Assembly (NCBI GenBank): GCA_050011775.1
Contig: JBEKIL010000012.1
Location: 1 to 64,000, forward strand
Direction: 5' to 3'
Source of the DNA: CAVZMI01 sp050011775
GTDB lineage: Bacteria > Bacteroidota > Ignavibacteria > UBA10030 > CAVZMI01
DNA: 64,000 nt
Below, one piece after another: positions 18,119 to 26,588 of this stretch. Position 1 is the stretch's first letter. The number at the start of each line of letters is the position of its first letter. The notes under the pieces were generated by a model that saw nothing but the letters and a program-made list of their open reading frames with translations, was not told where the DNA came from and did not search any database. The position numbers and the translations under genes were made by a program.

Positions 18119-19307
18119 TTATGCGCTTCCGGATGAGACCGGACATTTCGGTGTTTTCGGAGGTAAGTTCATTCCAGAGACGTTAATACCTGCCTCGGAA
18201 GAACTTCAAGAATGGTATGGCAAACTCAAGAATGATAAGGAGTTCCTTCAGGAACTTCAATTCTTACTGAGGCATTATGCGGGAAGGCCGACACCGCTAT
18301 ATAAAGCATCTCGTCTGACCGAGTATGCCGGTGGGGCCACAATATACCTGAAAAGGGAAGATCTCTGTCATACCGGTGCTCATAAAATTAATAACACTGT
18401 AGGGCAGGTCCTCATAGCACGGCGGATGGGGAAAAAGCGTATTATAGCGGAAACAGGAGCGGGGCAGCATGGGGTTGCTACTGCAACTGTGTGCGCTCTT
18501 TTTGGTCTCCAGTGTATCGTGTATATGGGAGAAGAAGACATCGAGCGCCAGGCTCCCAATGTATACCGTATGAAGATTCTTGGCGCCGAGGTCCGTCCCG
18601 TAAGTTCCGGAAGCCGGACACTAAAAGATGCAACTAGCGAAGCGATAAGAGACTGGGTAACGAATGTCAAGGATACTTTTTACATCATCGGTTCGGTCGT
18701 TGGTATGCATCCGTATCCCATGATGGTACGAGATTTTCAGTCGGTTATAGGAAAAGAAGTACTAGATCAATTCAAAGAGTATGAAAATCGACTACCGGAT
18801 ATTTTAATTGCCTGTGTTGGCGGCGGAAGTAATGCGATGGGGATGTTCTATCCATTTCTTCAGCATGTACCTGCAGTAAGAATGATTGGAGTCGAAGCAG
18901 CGGGTGAAGGATTGACTTCCGGAAGACATGCGGCATCGCTTGTACTTGGTAAAAAAGGTGTCCTGCACGGTGCAATGCAATATCTCTTACAGGATAAAGA
19001 CGGTCAGATTCAAATAGCACATTCAATTTCAGCCGGTCTCGATTACCCGGGGGTCGGTCCCGAGCACTGTTACTTCAAGGATGCCGGCATCGCAGAATAT
19101 GTGGCAATCACCGATAGTGAAGCGCTTGAAGCTTTTCATATACTGTCAAGGATGGAAGGGATCATCCCGGCTCTGGAATCGGCACATGCTGTTTCATATG
19201 CACTACAGCTCGCAAAAACCCTTCCACGGCAGACGTCGATTATCGTAAATCTCTCTGGCCGGGGTGATAAGGATCTCAACACTGTAATGAAATACTCAGC
19301 TCGATGA
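18093..19307 (+). CDS. trpB: Tryptophan synthase beta chain
   Basis: 404 aa. PLP enzyme that joins indole and serine. 'LKREDLCHTGAHKINN' contains the PLP lysine, and 'ETGAGQHGVA' and 'CVGGGSNAMG' are intact. The 'GRPTPL' signature places it in the TrpB1 class, which normally works in a complex with TrpA; no trpA follows here. Two ATGs in tandem (18093 and 18096) are possible starts. The TGA stop overlaps the ATG of murJ. Confidence 0.95.
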   Translation: MMNQIKISDYALPDETGHFGVFGGKFIPETLIPASEELQEWYGKLKNDKEFLQELQFLLRHYAGRPTPLYKASRLTEYAGGATIYLKREDLCHTGAHKINNTVGQVLIARRMGKKRIIAETGAGQHGVATATVCALFGLQCIVYMGEEDIERQAPNVYRMKILGAEVRPVSSGSRTLKDATSEAIRDWVTNVKDTFYIIGSVVGMHPYPMMVRDFQSVIGKEVLDQFKEYENRLPDILIACVGGGSNAMGMFYPFLQHVPAVRMIGVEAAGEGLTSGRHAASLVLGKKGVLHGAMQYLLQDKDGQIQIAHSISAGLDYPGVGPEHCYFKDAGIAEYVAITDSEALEAFHILSRMEGIIPALESAHAVSYALQLAKTLPRQTSIIVNLSGRGDKDLNTVMKYSAR

Positions 19308-20881
19308 ATCGCGTGGGAATTTCTGAAGAAAAACAACAGTCTGATGGTTATTCAAGATTCTTCGCTGCAGGAAGCGTGATATTTTTTGTTGCTCTCGGGC
19401 AGGTTGTGAATATCATTCAGGAGATGCTCATCGCTGCGTATTTTGGTACTACATGGATAACCGATGCCTACAAAATGTCGATGGCAGTTCCGACGCTCTT
19501 CTCGACCGAATCAATCGGAATCATCAACGCAGTTGTGATCCCTATCCTTTACACCGGGAAGACATTCGAGGAACAGAGAAGGATTTTTTCAGCACTCCTT
19601 GTATTCTTCATCGTTGTAAGCATTACCCTCTGGCTTGTGATTCTTCTCTGTGCATCGCCGTTAATTGCTCTTATTGCTCATGGTTTTTCGTCTGAGGGGC
19701 AGTTACTCGCTGTTTCACTTCTGACGGTGACGTCGTCACTCGTCGTTCTCACGATTCTTTCGACATTTGCTGGAAACATACTGAACAGCCGTAATGAATT
19801 TGGATTGCCGGCGCTTCAGAAAGTATTCATGTTTGCAATGATAATTCCGGCATTGTATTTTGGAGTATCAAGATTCGGAATAGCGGCAGCCGCATGGGGA
19901 GCAGTGATCGGAATGATCGTCTTCACGATGATCGTTTTCTGGCGGCTTAGCCGGCATCATTTCACACTGGTGAAAGGAAATTTTTGGAAAGATCCGGCAA
20001 TCGTGCAATGTATTGTACTCGCCACCCCCTTGATTATCTATTCTCTTTTCAACCAGGTGAATGTCCTTTTTGAAAAAAAGATTGCGGCCGATTTTCCCGC
20101 CGGGACACTTTCGGCTCTTGATTATGCGTTAAAGAGCTCGGTTTTTTTCATCAATTTTCTCGGTGTGGGGATAACGACCGTAATCTTTCCGACACTATCG
20201 GAAAAAAATGTCGAGGGTGATACTCAATCGTTAAGGAATTATGCAGAACGCTTACTCTCGTTCATCATTCTCCTGGTTACTCCATTTATTCTTTTTCTAC
20301 TCATTTTCCGCACCGAATTTATTCAGGTTCTATTCGAGAGAGGTGCATTCACTCCGGACGCAACCGCCGCGACATCGACAATGCTTGGTTACTATGCTCT
20401 TGGTCTTCTCGGCCATGCTGTGGTGATGACTTTTCCACGCTTTTTCCAGGCAACCCGGAATAATACCATCATTATGCGTGTCGGTATTGCAATGGTCGGA
20501 GTGAATATTGTAGGGTTGATAGTATTTCCATATCTCTTCGGTCCGGTTGGAATACCTATATCGTTCATTGTCACCTATATGTTGCATGCATGTATACTTC
20601 TTTTTCGGCTTCACGGCATAATTAAATTACGATGGAATGCCGTGGGCCTACAGGCATTGCGAATTGTTTTTCCGTGCATCCTATTTGCAGTATTCCTTCT
20701 TGGAGTTCATTCGATTGCACCATTTTGTTCGATAACATTATGGGGCGCCCGCTTTGGAATTCTCGCCGGAACGTGTCTGTTATCAGGAATTTTGTACCTT
20801 GTTCTTGCAGCAATGATGAAAGTTATTGTTGCAGAAGAAATTATCCGGCGCGGCATTGCAGCAATACGACGATTAATATGA
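19304..20881 (+). CDS. murJ: Lipid II flippase MurJ (MviN)
   Basis: 525 aa, strongly hydrophobic with about 13-14 membrane segments. Moves lipid-linked peptidoglycan precursor across the inner membrane. 'RFFAAGSVIFFVALGQVVNIIQEMLIAAYFG' style N-terminus (read in two halves), 'GNILNSRNEFGLPALQKV' and 'LFERGAFTPDATAATSTML' match the MviN family. It overlaps trpB by 4 bases (ATGA) and begins a run of cell-envelope sugar genes. Confidence 0.87.
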   Translation: MNRVGISEEKQQSDGYSRFFAAGSVIFFVALGQVVNIIQEMLIAAYFGTTWITDAYKMSMAVPTLFSTESIGIINAVVIPILYTGKTFEEQRRIFSALLVFFIVVSITLWLVILLCASPLIALIAHGFSSEGQLLAVSLLTVTSSLVVLTILSTFAGNILNSRNEFGLPALQKVFMFAMIIPALYFGVSRFGIAAAAWGAVIGMIVFTMIVFWRLSRHHFTLVKGNFWKDPAIVQCIVLATPLIIYSLFNQVNVLFEKKIAADFPAGTLSALDYALKSSVFFINFLGVGITTVIFPTLSEKNVEGDTQSLRNYAERLLSFIILLVTPFILFLLIFRTEFIQVLFERGAFTPDATAATSTMLGYYALGLLGHAVVMTFPRFFQATRNNTIIMRVGIAMVGVNIVGLIVFPYLFGPVGIPISFIVTYMLHACILLFRLHGIIKLRWNAVGLQALRIVFPCILFAVFLLGVHSIAPFCSITLWGARFGILAGTCLLSGILYLVLAAMMKVIVAEEIIRRGIAAIRRLI

Positions 20882-20889
20882 GATAACCG

Positions 20890-22020
20890 ATGAATATAGT
20901 GGTAATTTCACATAGCAGCGTTGTTGGATTGTATCAGCAGAAGCTGGCCATGATGCATCGGCAGTATCACGATAAATTGTCTCTAATCACTCCTCCATCG
21001 TGGACTGAAGGGGGGCGCGAGGTGATAGCCGAAATACATTGTTATCCGGAACTTAATGTCACGCCGCTTCCGGTCCATTGGCCCAATAAACTTAATCGTC
21101 ATTACTACTTATGGAAGGAATTGTGGAAGCATCTTCGTCAACAGCGTCCTGATCTTATCTACATAGAAGAAGAACCGCGGAGTCTGTGTGCTTTTCAGGC
21201 CCATCTTTTTTGTCGTTCCAACAATATACCGTATGTCTTTTATACATGGGAAAACATCGCCCGGAAGTATAACTTAATCCATGCGATGCTTTTTCGAATA
21301 GTCCGTCGTTCGGCAGCTGCGGCAGTTGTTGGGAGCTGGGATGCAGCAGAGATTCTGCGGCGGCGATCGTTTAAAGCGCCTATGCTTATTCAGCCGCAAT
21401 ACGGAGTTGATCCTGCCCTTTTTTATCGCCGGACGACTTCACGATTTAAAGAAGGGTGGCGTGTGTCGGGTCCGGTGGTCGGTTATGCCGGACGCCTAAT
21501 TCCTGAAAAAGGGGTCAGTCTTCTCTTACAAGCATTCGAGAAACTAACGATTCCCGCGACATGCGTTATCGCAGGGGGCGGCCCGGAATTGAACTCTTTG
21601 AAAGAATTTGCGGCACGACTTCGTCGCGCACAGGATATTTATTTTATCGGCCCTGTTCCGCATGAACAAATGCCGGAGTTGTTATCGGCACTTGACATCA
21701 TTGTACTTCCTTCACGAACGACAGCAACATGGAAAGAACAATTCGGACGAATACTCATCGAAGCAATGGCGTGTGAAGTCTGTGCCGTTGGATCGGATTC
21801 AGGGGCAATACCGGCTGTTATAGGAACCGCTGGCTGGATTTTCAAAGAAAACGATGCCCATGCATTGCAGAAGATTCTTTATGACCTCATTGTCAATGAA
21901 GAAGAACGAAAACGATTAGCTGAAGAAGGCCGGGCACGGGTTCTTGAGCACTTTACAAATGCAATTTTTGCAAAACAGCTGCACGAATTTTTTATGCAGG
22001 TAAAATTCCCAAAAGCATGA
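20890..22020 (+). CDS. Glycosyltransferase family 4
   Basis: 376 aa GT-B fold. The C-terminal half carries 'GYAGRLIPEKGVSLLLQAF', 'VIAGGGPELNSLK' and the retaining GT4 'E-x7-E' motif in 'EQFGRILIEAMACE' (~280). The N-terminal acceptor half has 'DLIYIEEEPRSL'. The nucleotide-sugar donor and acceptor cannot be read. It overlaps the next GT2 gene by 4 bases; together with murJ and two more transferases it suggests surface polysaccharide or lipid-linked glycan synthesis. Confidence 0.85.
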   Translation: MNIVVISHSSVVGLYQQKLAMMHRQYHDKLSLITPPSWTEGGREVIAEIHCYPELNVTPLPVHWPNKLNRHYYLWKELWKHLRQQRPDLIYIEEEPRSLCAFQAHLFCRSNNIPYVFYTWENIARKYNLIHAMLFRIVRRSAAAAVVGSWDAAEILRRRSFKAPMLIQPQYGVDPALFYRRTTSRFKEGWRVSGPVVGYAGRLIPEKGVSLLLQAFEKLTIPATCVIAGGGPELNSLKEFAARLRRAQDIYFIGPVPHEQMPELLSALDIIVLPSRTTATWKEQFGRILIEAMACEVCAVGSDSGAIPAVIGTAGWIFKENDAHALQKILYDLIVNEEERKRLAEEGRARVLEHFTNAIFAKQLHEFFMQVKFPKA

Positions 22021-22934
22021 AAGTATCAATCATCATTGTTAATTACAACCGGTTCGATCTGGTCCTTCAGTGTATTCAATCGCTTCTTCCCTGGATCAGA
22101 GAGGAAAAATATGAGATTATTGTTGTCGATAATGGATCGAAAGATTTCGATGAACGGGGTCTTAAGACTCTGAGCGACCGGATAAAAGTCGTCGGCCTGT
22201 CGCATAACATCGGTTATGGCCGGGCGAACAATCGTGGGGCCGAAATTGCTTGTGGAGAATATCTGTTCTTATTAAATCATGATACGATAATGCATGAGGA
22301 TGTTTTGAACCCGCTTGTGGAATTTCTTGATAAACATCCAGACGTCGGTATAGTGGGACCGACGTTGTTAAACAGCGATGGATCGTATCAGCTCTCAACC
22401 GGAGGAGAGCCGGGACTTTTTGGGGAAGCGAAGACAAGATACTGGAACCGATGTATTCGATCAAAGAACCTGCGAATTCGCACATCGATGGAAAGGTCTT
22501 TGCGAAGACAGCGTTCGCTTCTCTGGCTCACCGGAGCTGCAATGCTTGTCCGTAGGTCGTTGTTTGAATTGGTCGGCGGTTTTGATGAAGATTATTTTAT
22601 GTATTTTGAAGATTCCGACTTTTGTGCCCGTATCAGGTCTGCAGGATCGGAAATTGTTTATCTTCCCGGACCATCGCTTATTCATCTTCATGGAAGCTCT
22701 ATCAACGTTATTCCTGGCCGTATGGCATATGAATACAGACGAAGTCAGCTCTTATATTATCAAAAACACCGGATGCTGCCGGCACGAATCATTCTTCGGA
22801 TATATCTTTTAGTAAAATATCTCGGGAAATACCTTATAGCAAAAGAGAATAGAGAAATCCTGGGAAAGATTATAGCCCTCTTACTTGAGAGGAACATCAT
22901 GCGCCACTCGTACGAATTGGGAAAGGCCGAGTAA
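22017..22934 (+). CDS. Glycosyltransferase family 2 (rhamnosyltransferase-like)
   Basis: 305 aa GT-A fold. Starts 'VSIIIVNYNRFDLVLQCI', with 'VVDNGSKD' (~40), the metal-binding variant 'LLNHDT' (~84), 'LTGAAMLVRRSLF' and 'YFEDSDFCARIRSAG' (~195-215), the arrangement seen in rhamnosyl and related transferases. Inverting, probably on the cytoplasmic face of the membrane. Overlaps both neighbours (ATGA and one base), so it is part of a tightly coupled operon. Confidence 0.87.
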   Translation: MKVSIIIVNYNRFDLVLQCIQSLLPWIREEKYEIIVVDNGSKDFDERGLKTLSDRIKVVGLSHNIGYGRANNRGAEIACGEYLFLLNHDTIMHEDVLNPLVEFLDKHPDVGIVGPTLLNSDGSYQLSTGGEPGLFGEAKTRYWNRCIRSKNLRIRTSMERSLRRQRSLLWLTGAAMLVRRSLFELVGGFDEDYFMYFEDSDFCARIRSAGSEIVYLPGPSLIHLHGSSINVIPGRMAYEYRRSQLLYYQKHRMLPARIILRIYLLVKYLGKYLIAKENREILGKIIALLLERNIMRHSYELGKAE

Positions 22935-24025
22935 TGGTCGTCGGTCTTGACATACGGAAGATCGATCATCTCGGTATCGGAACGTATATTTTCAATCTTC
23001 TCCGGCATTTTGAAAATGCACCCGGCGATATTCAGTTTATTGTTTTTGGTCACCCCGATGTCAGGCGCGACTTTTCATTGAGTAATCGTTTTACTGTAAT
23101 CAACAACATGACAAAGCAGTATTCATTGGCGGGGATGATTTCACTCGGGCGGCAGGCCAAGGCCGGACATGTTAACATCTTTCACACACCGCACTATGTT
23201 CTTCCGTTGAACATGAAAGCACGAAGCGTTGTCACGATCCATGATGTCATCCCGCTTCTTTTTCCGGAATACTTCGGCATCCTTAAGAGATCATATGCGT
23301 GGACGATAATGAAGCGAAGCTGTACGAAAGCCGATCGCGTTCTAACGGTGTCGATGACAAGCGCCAGGGACATTCAGGAAAAATTCGGTATTTCCGATGA
23401 GCGGCTGAGGGTCATCCATGTCGGTGTGAATGAAATGTTTCATCCTCTGAATGAACAGGAAAAATCTCTGGTCCGTAGGCAGTATTCGTTGAGTGAATCT
23501 TATCTTCTATACTCCGGGGCACTGAAGCCTCATAAAAACGTTCCCCGCCTGTTGTCGGCACTTTCTAAAATTCCGGAAAGCCGCAGGCCTCAATTGGTAC
23601 TTGTTGGCGATGATCTGACGCATGCTGCACCGGTTCGAAGGGCGCTCGAACGATATCGGCTCTTTTCATCGGTTCGTGTTCTCGGCAAACTACACATTGA
23701 TGAAGTAATCAAGATTTATGGCGCCGCTTTTGCAATGATCCATCCTTCATTATATGAGGGATTCGGTTCGATTGTGGTCGAAGCAATGGCTGCAGGAATT
23801 CCTGTGGCATCATCATCATCCGGATCATTGCCTGAGATCATTGGAGATGCAGCATTATTCTTCGATCCGACTGACGAAGAGAATATCATCGAAGCGATCG
23901 ATAAAATTACCAATGACACTCTTCTCCGTGAACAACTTATAAAAAAAGGAACAGACCGCATCAAATTCTTCTCATGGGAACGGTGTGCTCGGGCGACTCT
24001 GCAGGTTTACCGGGAACTTGAATAG
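22934..24025 (+). CDS. Glycosyltransferase family 4 (mannosyltransferase-like)
   Basis: 363 aa GT-B fold. 'FHTPHYVLPL', 'VTIHDVIPLLFPEYFG', 'YSGALKPHKNVPRLL', 'LVGDDLTHAAPV' and the GT4 motif 'YEGFGSIVVEAMAAG' (~272) are typical of the WbaZ/MtfB type mannosyltransferases, though the donor is not provable. The start ATG shares one base with the stop of the GT2 gene. Confidence 0.87.
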   Translation: MVVGLDIRKIDHLGIGTYIFNLLRHFENAPGDIQFIVFGHPDVRRDFSLSNRFTVINNMTKQYSLAGMISLGRQAKAGHVNIFHTPHYVLPLNMKARSVVTIHDVIPLLFPEYFGILKRSYAWTIMKRSCTKADRVLTVSMTSARDIQEKFGISDERLRVIHVGVNEMFHPLNEQEKSLVRRQYSLSESYLLYSGALKPHKNVPRLLSALSKIPESRRPQLVLVGDDLTHAAPVRRALERYRLFSSVRVLGKLHIDEVIKIYGAAFAMIHPSLYEGFGSIVVEAMAAGIPVASSSSGSLPEIIGDAALFFDPTDEENIIEAIDKITNDTLLREQLIKKGTDRIKFFSWERCARATLQVYRELE

Positions 24026-24086
24026 CAGATGTGCCTTGTGTTTGTTATCAAAAAGTAATACTATTGTTCAGGAAAGGTTGTATTTC

Positions 24087-24803
24087 GTGACAGTCGTACA
24101 AAAAAATACCGTGCTCGTGGCGACGCTCCCAAAGATTGACGAAGCAATGGCGGCTTCGCTTTTCGACGGGAAATTTACGGTACGTACTATCGAGGAACTC
24201 TATCTCTCATATCTTGTCGATGTAGTGGCACAGGTTAACCGGTATCCGAGAACTCGCATTGTGATTCACTATTATGTTCCTGCGCTGTATGAAATGCTGA
24301 TGAATCTCTTCATGACACCCGCCGAGTTTCGATTGGTCGTACCAAAGGATACAGGCCCGCTTTACTCATCGGCCATCGAGAGGATGTTCAAAAGTGGACG
24401 ATGCAAAAATCTTCTTCTCCTTCTAACACTTCATCCGTTGGTGAATTATCATATCATTGAACACACACTTCGCGTATTGAATTTTGAGGATGAAAGCGTA
24501 GCAATCGGCACACTATCAAACCACATGCCTTATCTTCTTGGTATAAAAAATCTTCATGAATCGCTCCTGATGCTGGACGATAAGGAGTTTTATGACAGTG
24601 ATTCGCTCCTTCGCCGATGCTGTACAATAAACGGACTTATCAGTCCGCTATGCCCGCTTCCCGTGATACAAACAACAAGTGATCTTATGATCCTGAAGGA
24701 AAAATTGGAGCGACTTTGCGAGACACGGCATGATTATCCGAAAAGAACTCTTTCGTTGCTCCGACAACTTGGTAGTACTATTAATAACACAAGAGCCATA
24801 TGA
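24087..24803 (+). CDS. Unknown protein, possible degenerate DUF2064/GT-A-like fold
   Basis: 238 aa from a GTG at 24087 with 'aggaaagg' 9 bases upstream; the longer frame from 23985 overlaps the previous gene and has no ribosome binding site. The pattern of an N-terminal beta strand 'TVLVATLPK', then 'TRIVIHYYVPA', 'LVVPKDTGPLYSSAIERMF', a strand 'NLLLLLTLHPLVNYHII' and 'ESVAIGTLSNHMPYLLGIK' resembles DUF2064/CofC-like nucleotidyl or glycosyl transferases ('GDLG.RM' motif), but the usual acidic metal motif after the central strand is replaced by 'LHP'. I do not recognise it with certainty. It ends in an ATGA overlap with nadD. Confidence 0.45.
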   Translation: MTVVQKNTVLVATLPKIDEAMAASLFDGKFTVRTIEELYLSYLVDVVAQVNRYPRTRIVIHYYVPALYEMLMNLFMTPAEFRLVVPKDTGPLYSSAIERMFKSGRCKNLLLLLTLHPLVNYHIIEHTLRVLNFEDESVAIGTLSNHMPYLLGIKNLHESLLMLDDKEFYDSDSLLRRCCTINGLISPLCPLPVIQTTSDLMILKEKLERLCETRHDYPKRTLSLLRQLGSTINNTRAI

Positions 24804-25378
24804 ATATCGGCCTCTTTGGCGGCAGTTTTAATCCGCCGCATAACGGACATCTGCTCCTCGCAGAGACAGTACGGGAACAATTCAATCTCAGTACTATATT
24901 TTTCATTCCGTCATATATTCCTCCCCATAAACAACTCGAGCACCTTGCCCCTGGAAAAGACCGTCTCGCGATGGTCGAATGCGCTATTTCAGGAAACAGG
25001 CATTTTAAATGCTCGGATATCGAGATTCGGAAGAGGGGAACATCGTACACCATTCAAACAGTTACGGAGTTTGAACAACGTTATCCCAACAGTGAATTAT
25101 TCCTCATTATCGGCATTGATAATCTTATAGATTTTAAATTATGGAAATTGCAAGAAGAATTACTGACGAAGACGACGCTCATCGTATGCGAACGTCCCGG
25201 ATTCCGCCGCGATGATGTTCCGCGTGATCTTCTACGCTATGCAAATTTTGTGTCGGTAATGCTGATCGGGATATCGTCAAGTGATATTCGGTTGAGGGTA
25301 AAAACGGGTAAATCGATCCGCTACTTCGTTCCTGAATCTGTGGCTGAGTATATACGCTCCAACCGGTTATATCTGTAA
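24800..25378 (+). CDS. nadD: Nicotinate-nucleotide adenylyltransferase
   Basis: 192 aa. Adenylates NaMN to NaAD in NAD synthesis. Nucleotidyltransferase motif 'GLFGGSFNPPHNGHLL' (residues 4-19, HxGH) and the ATP-binding 'ISSSDIRLRVKTGKSIRYFVP' region (~154) are present. Full length. Last gene of the 19.3-25.4 kb unit. Confidence 0.93.
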   Translation: MNIGLFGGSFNPPHNGHLLLAETVREQFNLSTIFFIPSYIPPHKQLEHLAPGKDRLAMVECAISGNRHFKCSDIEIRKRGTSYTIQTVTEFEQRYPNSELFLIIGIDNLIDFKLWKLQEELLTKTTLIVCERPGFRRDDVPRDLLRYANFVSVMLIGISSSDIRLRVKTGKSIRYFVPESVAEYIRSNRLYL

Positions 25379-25483
25379 TTACACAACACAGTGTATAACG
25401 ACGGAGTCATCACGGCACCGCCTAACCATTCTATTCCTTCCATAGTGATTTTTTCATCTTGTTGTAACACAATTTCGTTCTAT

Positions 25484-26340
25484 ATGATAGAGAATCCTAT
25501 GGATCGCTTTAAAGGTATCTATCGTATCGAATCCATCCGTCTTGCAGGTTGGGATTATGGTTCGACCCCTCGACAAGCTCAGGGCAGGCAAGCTCACCAC
25601 AAGTGGTATGCCGGGTTGGTATTTTGTCACCATCTGTACTAAAAACAGGGTAGAATTGTTCGGAGATATTGTGGATGGGGAAATGATCCGGAATGAGATT
25701 GGAGAGATAGCACATCAAATGTTTAAAGAAATCCCGACACATTACAAAGATGTCAGATTGGATGATTTTATTATAATGCCGAATCATGTACATGGAATAA
25801 TTGTGTTGGGAAATAAGTATAATCATGGATTGTCGAATAGTCGGGGAGAAAGTAGAGACAGATTGCGGGATAGGTGGGTGGATAAATGTAGAGAAAGATG
25901 GGGATATAAAAGGGGAAATGAAGGGGAAAATAATTTAGGAGGTGAGTGGAAAGATGAGTGGGGAGACGCAACGTCTCCCCACATAATAAGGATAGAATGA
26001 TGATCTCCCTACATGGTGAGGACAGAATGATGATATGGTGCAGAAAAAAAGAGAGTCTTTCTAAATGGAAAATTGGATTTTGAAATGTCCGAAAAACCGG
26101 AAAACTATTTCATGTCAGCAATATCCCCCAAAGGTGGATCATTGGGTGCGATTGTACGGTCATTTAAATCTGCCGTTACAAATTATATACATGCGGATGG
26201 ATTTCGCGATTTCGCTTGGCAATCCCGATTCTACGATCACATTATTCGAAGTGAGAAAAGACTTAACATCATTCGGAGATACATTAGAAATAATCCAAAG
26301 CGGTGAGATCACGAGGATAATGAAGATACTCCAATGAAAC
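25484..26340 (+). pseudogene. Decayed IS200-like / RAYT transposase
   Basis: Three coding fragments together make one Y1-type (HUH) transposase of the REP-associated family. The N-terminus 'MDRFKGIYRIESIRL' lies at 25499 in one frame. It continues as 'GWYFVTICTKNRVELFG' and 'LDDFIIMPNHVHGII' (the HUH pair HVH) in another, after a 55-nt insertion that shifts the frame. The catalytic-Tyr part 'GSLGAIVRSFKSAVTNYI' to 'SEKRLNIIRRYIRNNPKR' lies at 26120-26305. Stops interrupt the variable middle (25998-26072), and a TGA replaces the Trp codon usual after 'NNPKR'. It must be inactive. Confidence 0.8.
25559..25613. repeat. 55-nt repeat insertion inside the transposase N-terminus
   Basis: This segment separates 'GWDY' from 'GWYFVT', residues that are adjacent or nearly so in intact relatives. 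It contains 'cctcgacaagctcagg', a widely recurring intergenic repeat core, followed by 'gcaggcaagctcaccac'. Its length is not a multiple of three, which accounts for the frameshift. Confidence 0.6.
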
Positions 26341-26395
26341 ATCTCCGCTCCTTGAAACTTGATCGCACTTTTCGTATTTTCTATTCGAATATACT

Positions 26396-26470
26396 GCCCC
26401 TGTAGCTCAGTATGGATAGAGCAGCAGTTTCCTAAACTGTGTGTCGGGTGTTCGAATCACCCCAGGGGCA
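26396..26470 (+). tRNA. tRNA-Arg (CCT)
   Basis: 75 nt with a 7-bp acceptor GCCCCTG/CAGGGGC and discriminator A. The anticodon stem is GCAGT/ACTGT with loop TTCCTAA (anticodon CCT), and the T-loop is TTCGAAT. CCA is not encoded. It reads the AGG arginine codon. Confidence 0.95.
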
Positions 26471-26588
26471 CATTCAGATCGCAATATTCATTCATAGATT
26501 TTCCGCCCCCCCTTTCAACTTGGTGAAAGAATTAGTACATTATATCCCATTCAGATCGATCCATCGTATTGGTATCAAGGAGAATAGA

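Noticed and set aside
26439..26588. Upstream in-frame extension of the TPR/thioredoxin-fold gene into the tRNA-Arg gene
   Set aside because: The start at 26589 has a good ribosome binding site and is followed directly by a signal peptide; the extension translates tRNA sequence.
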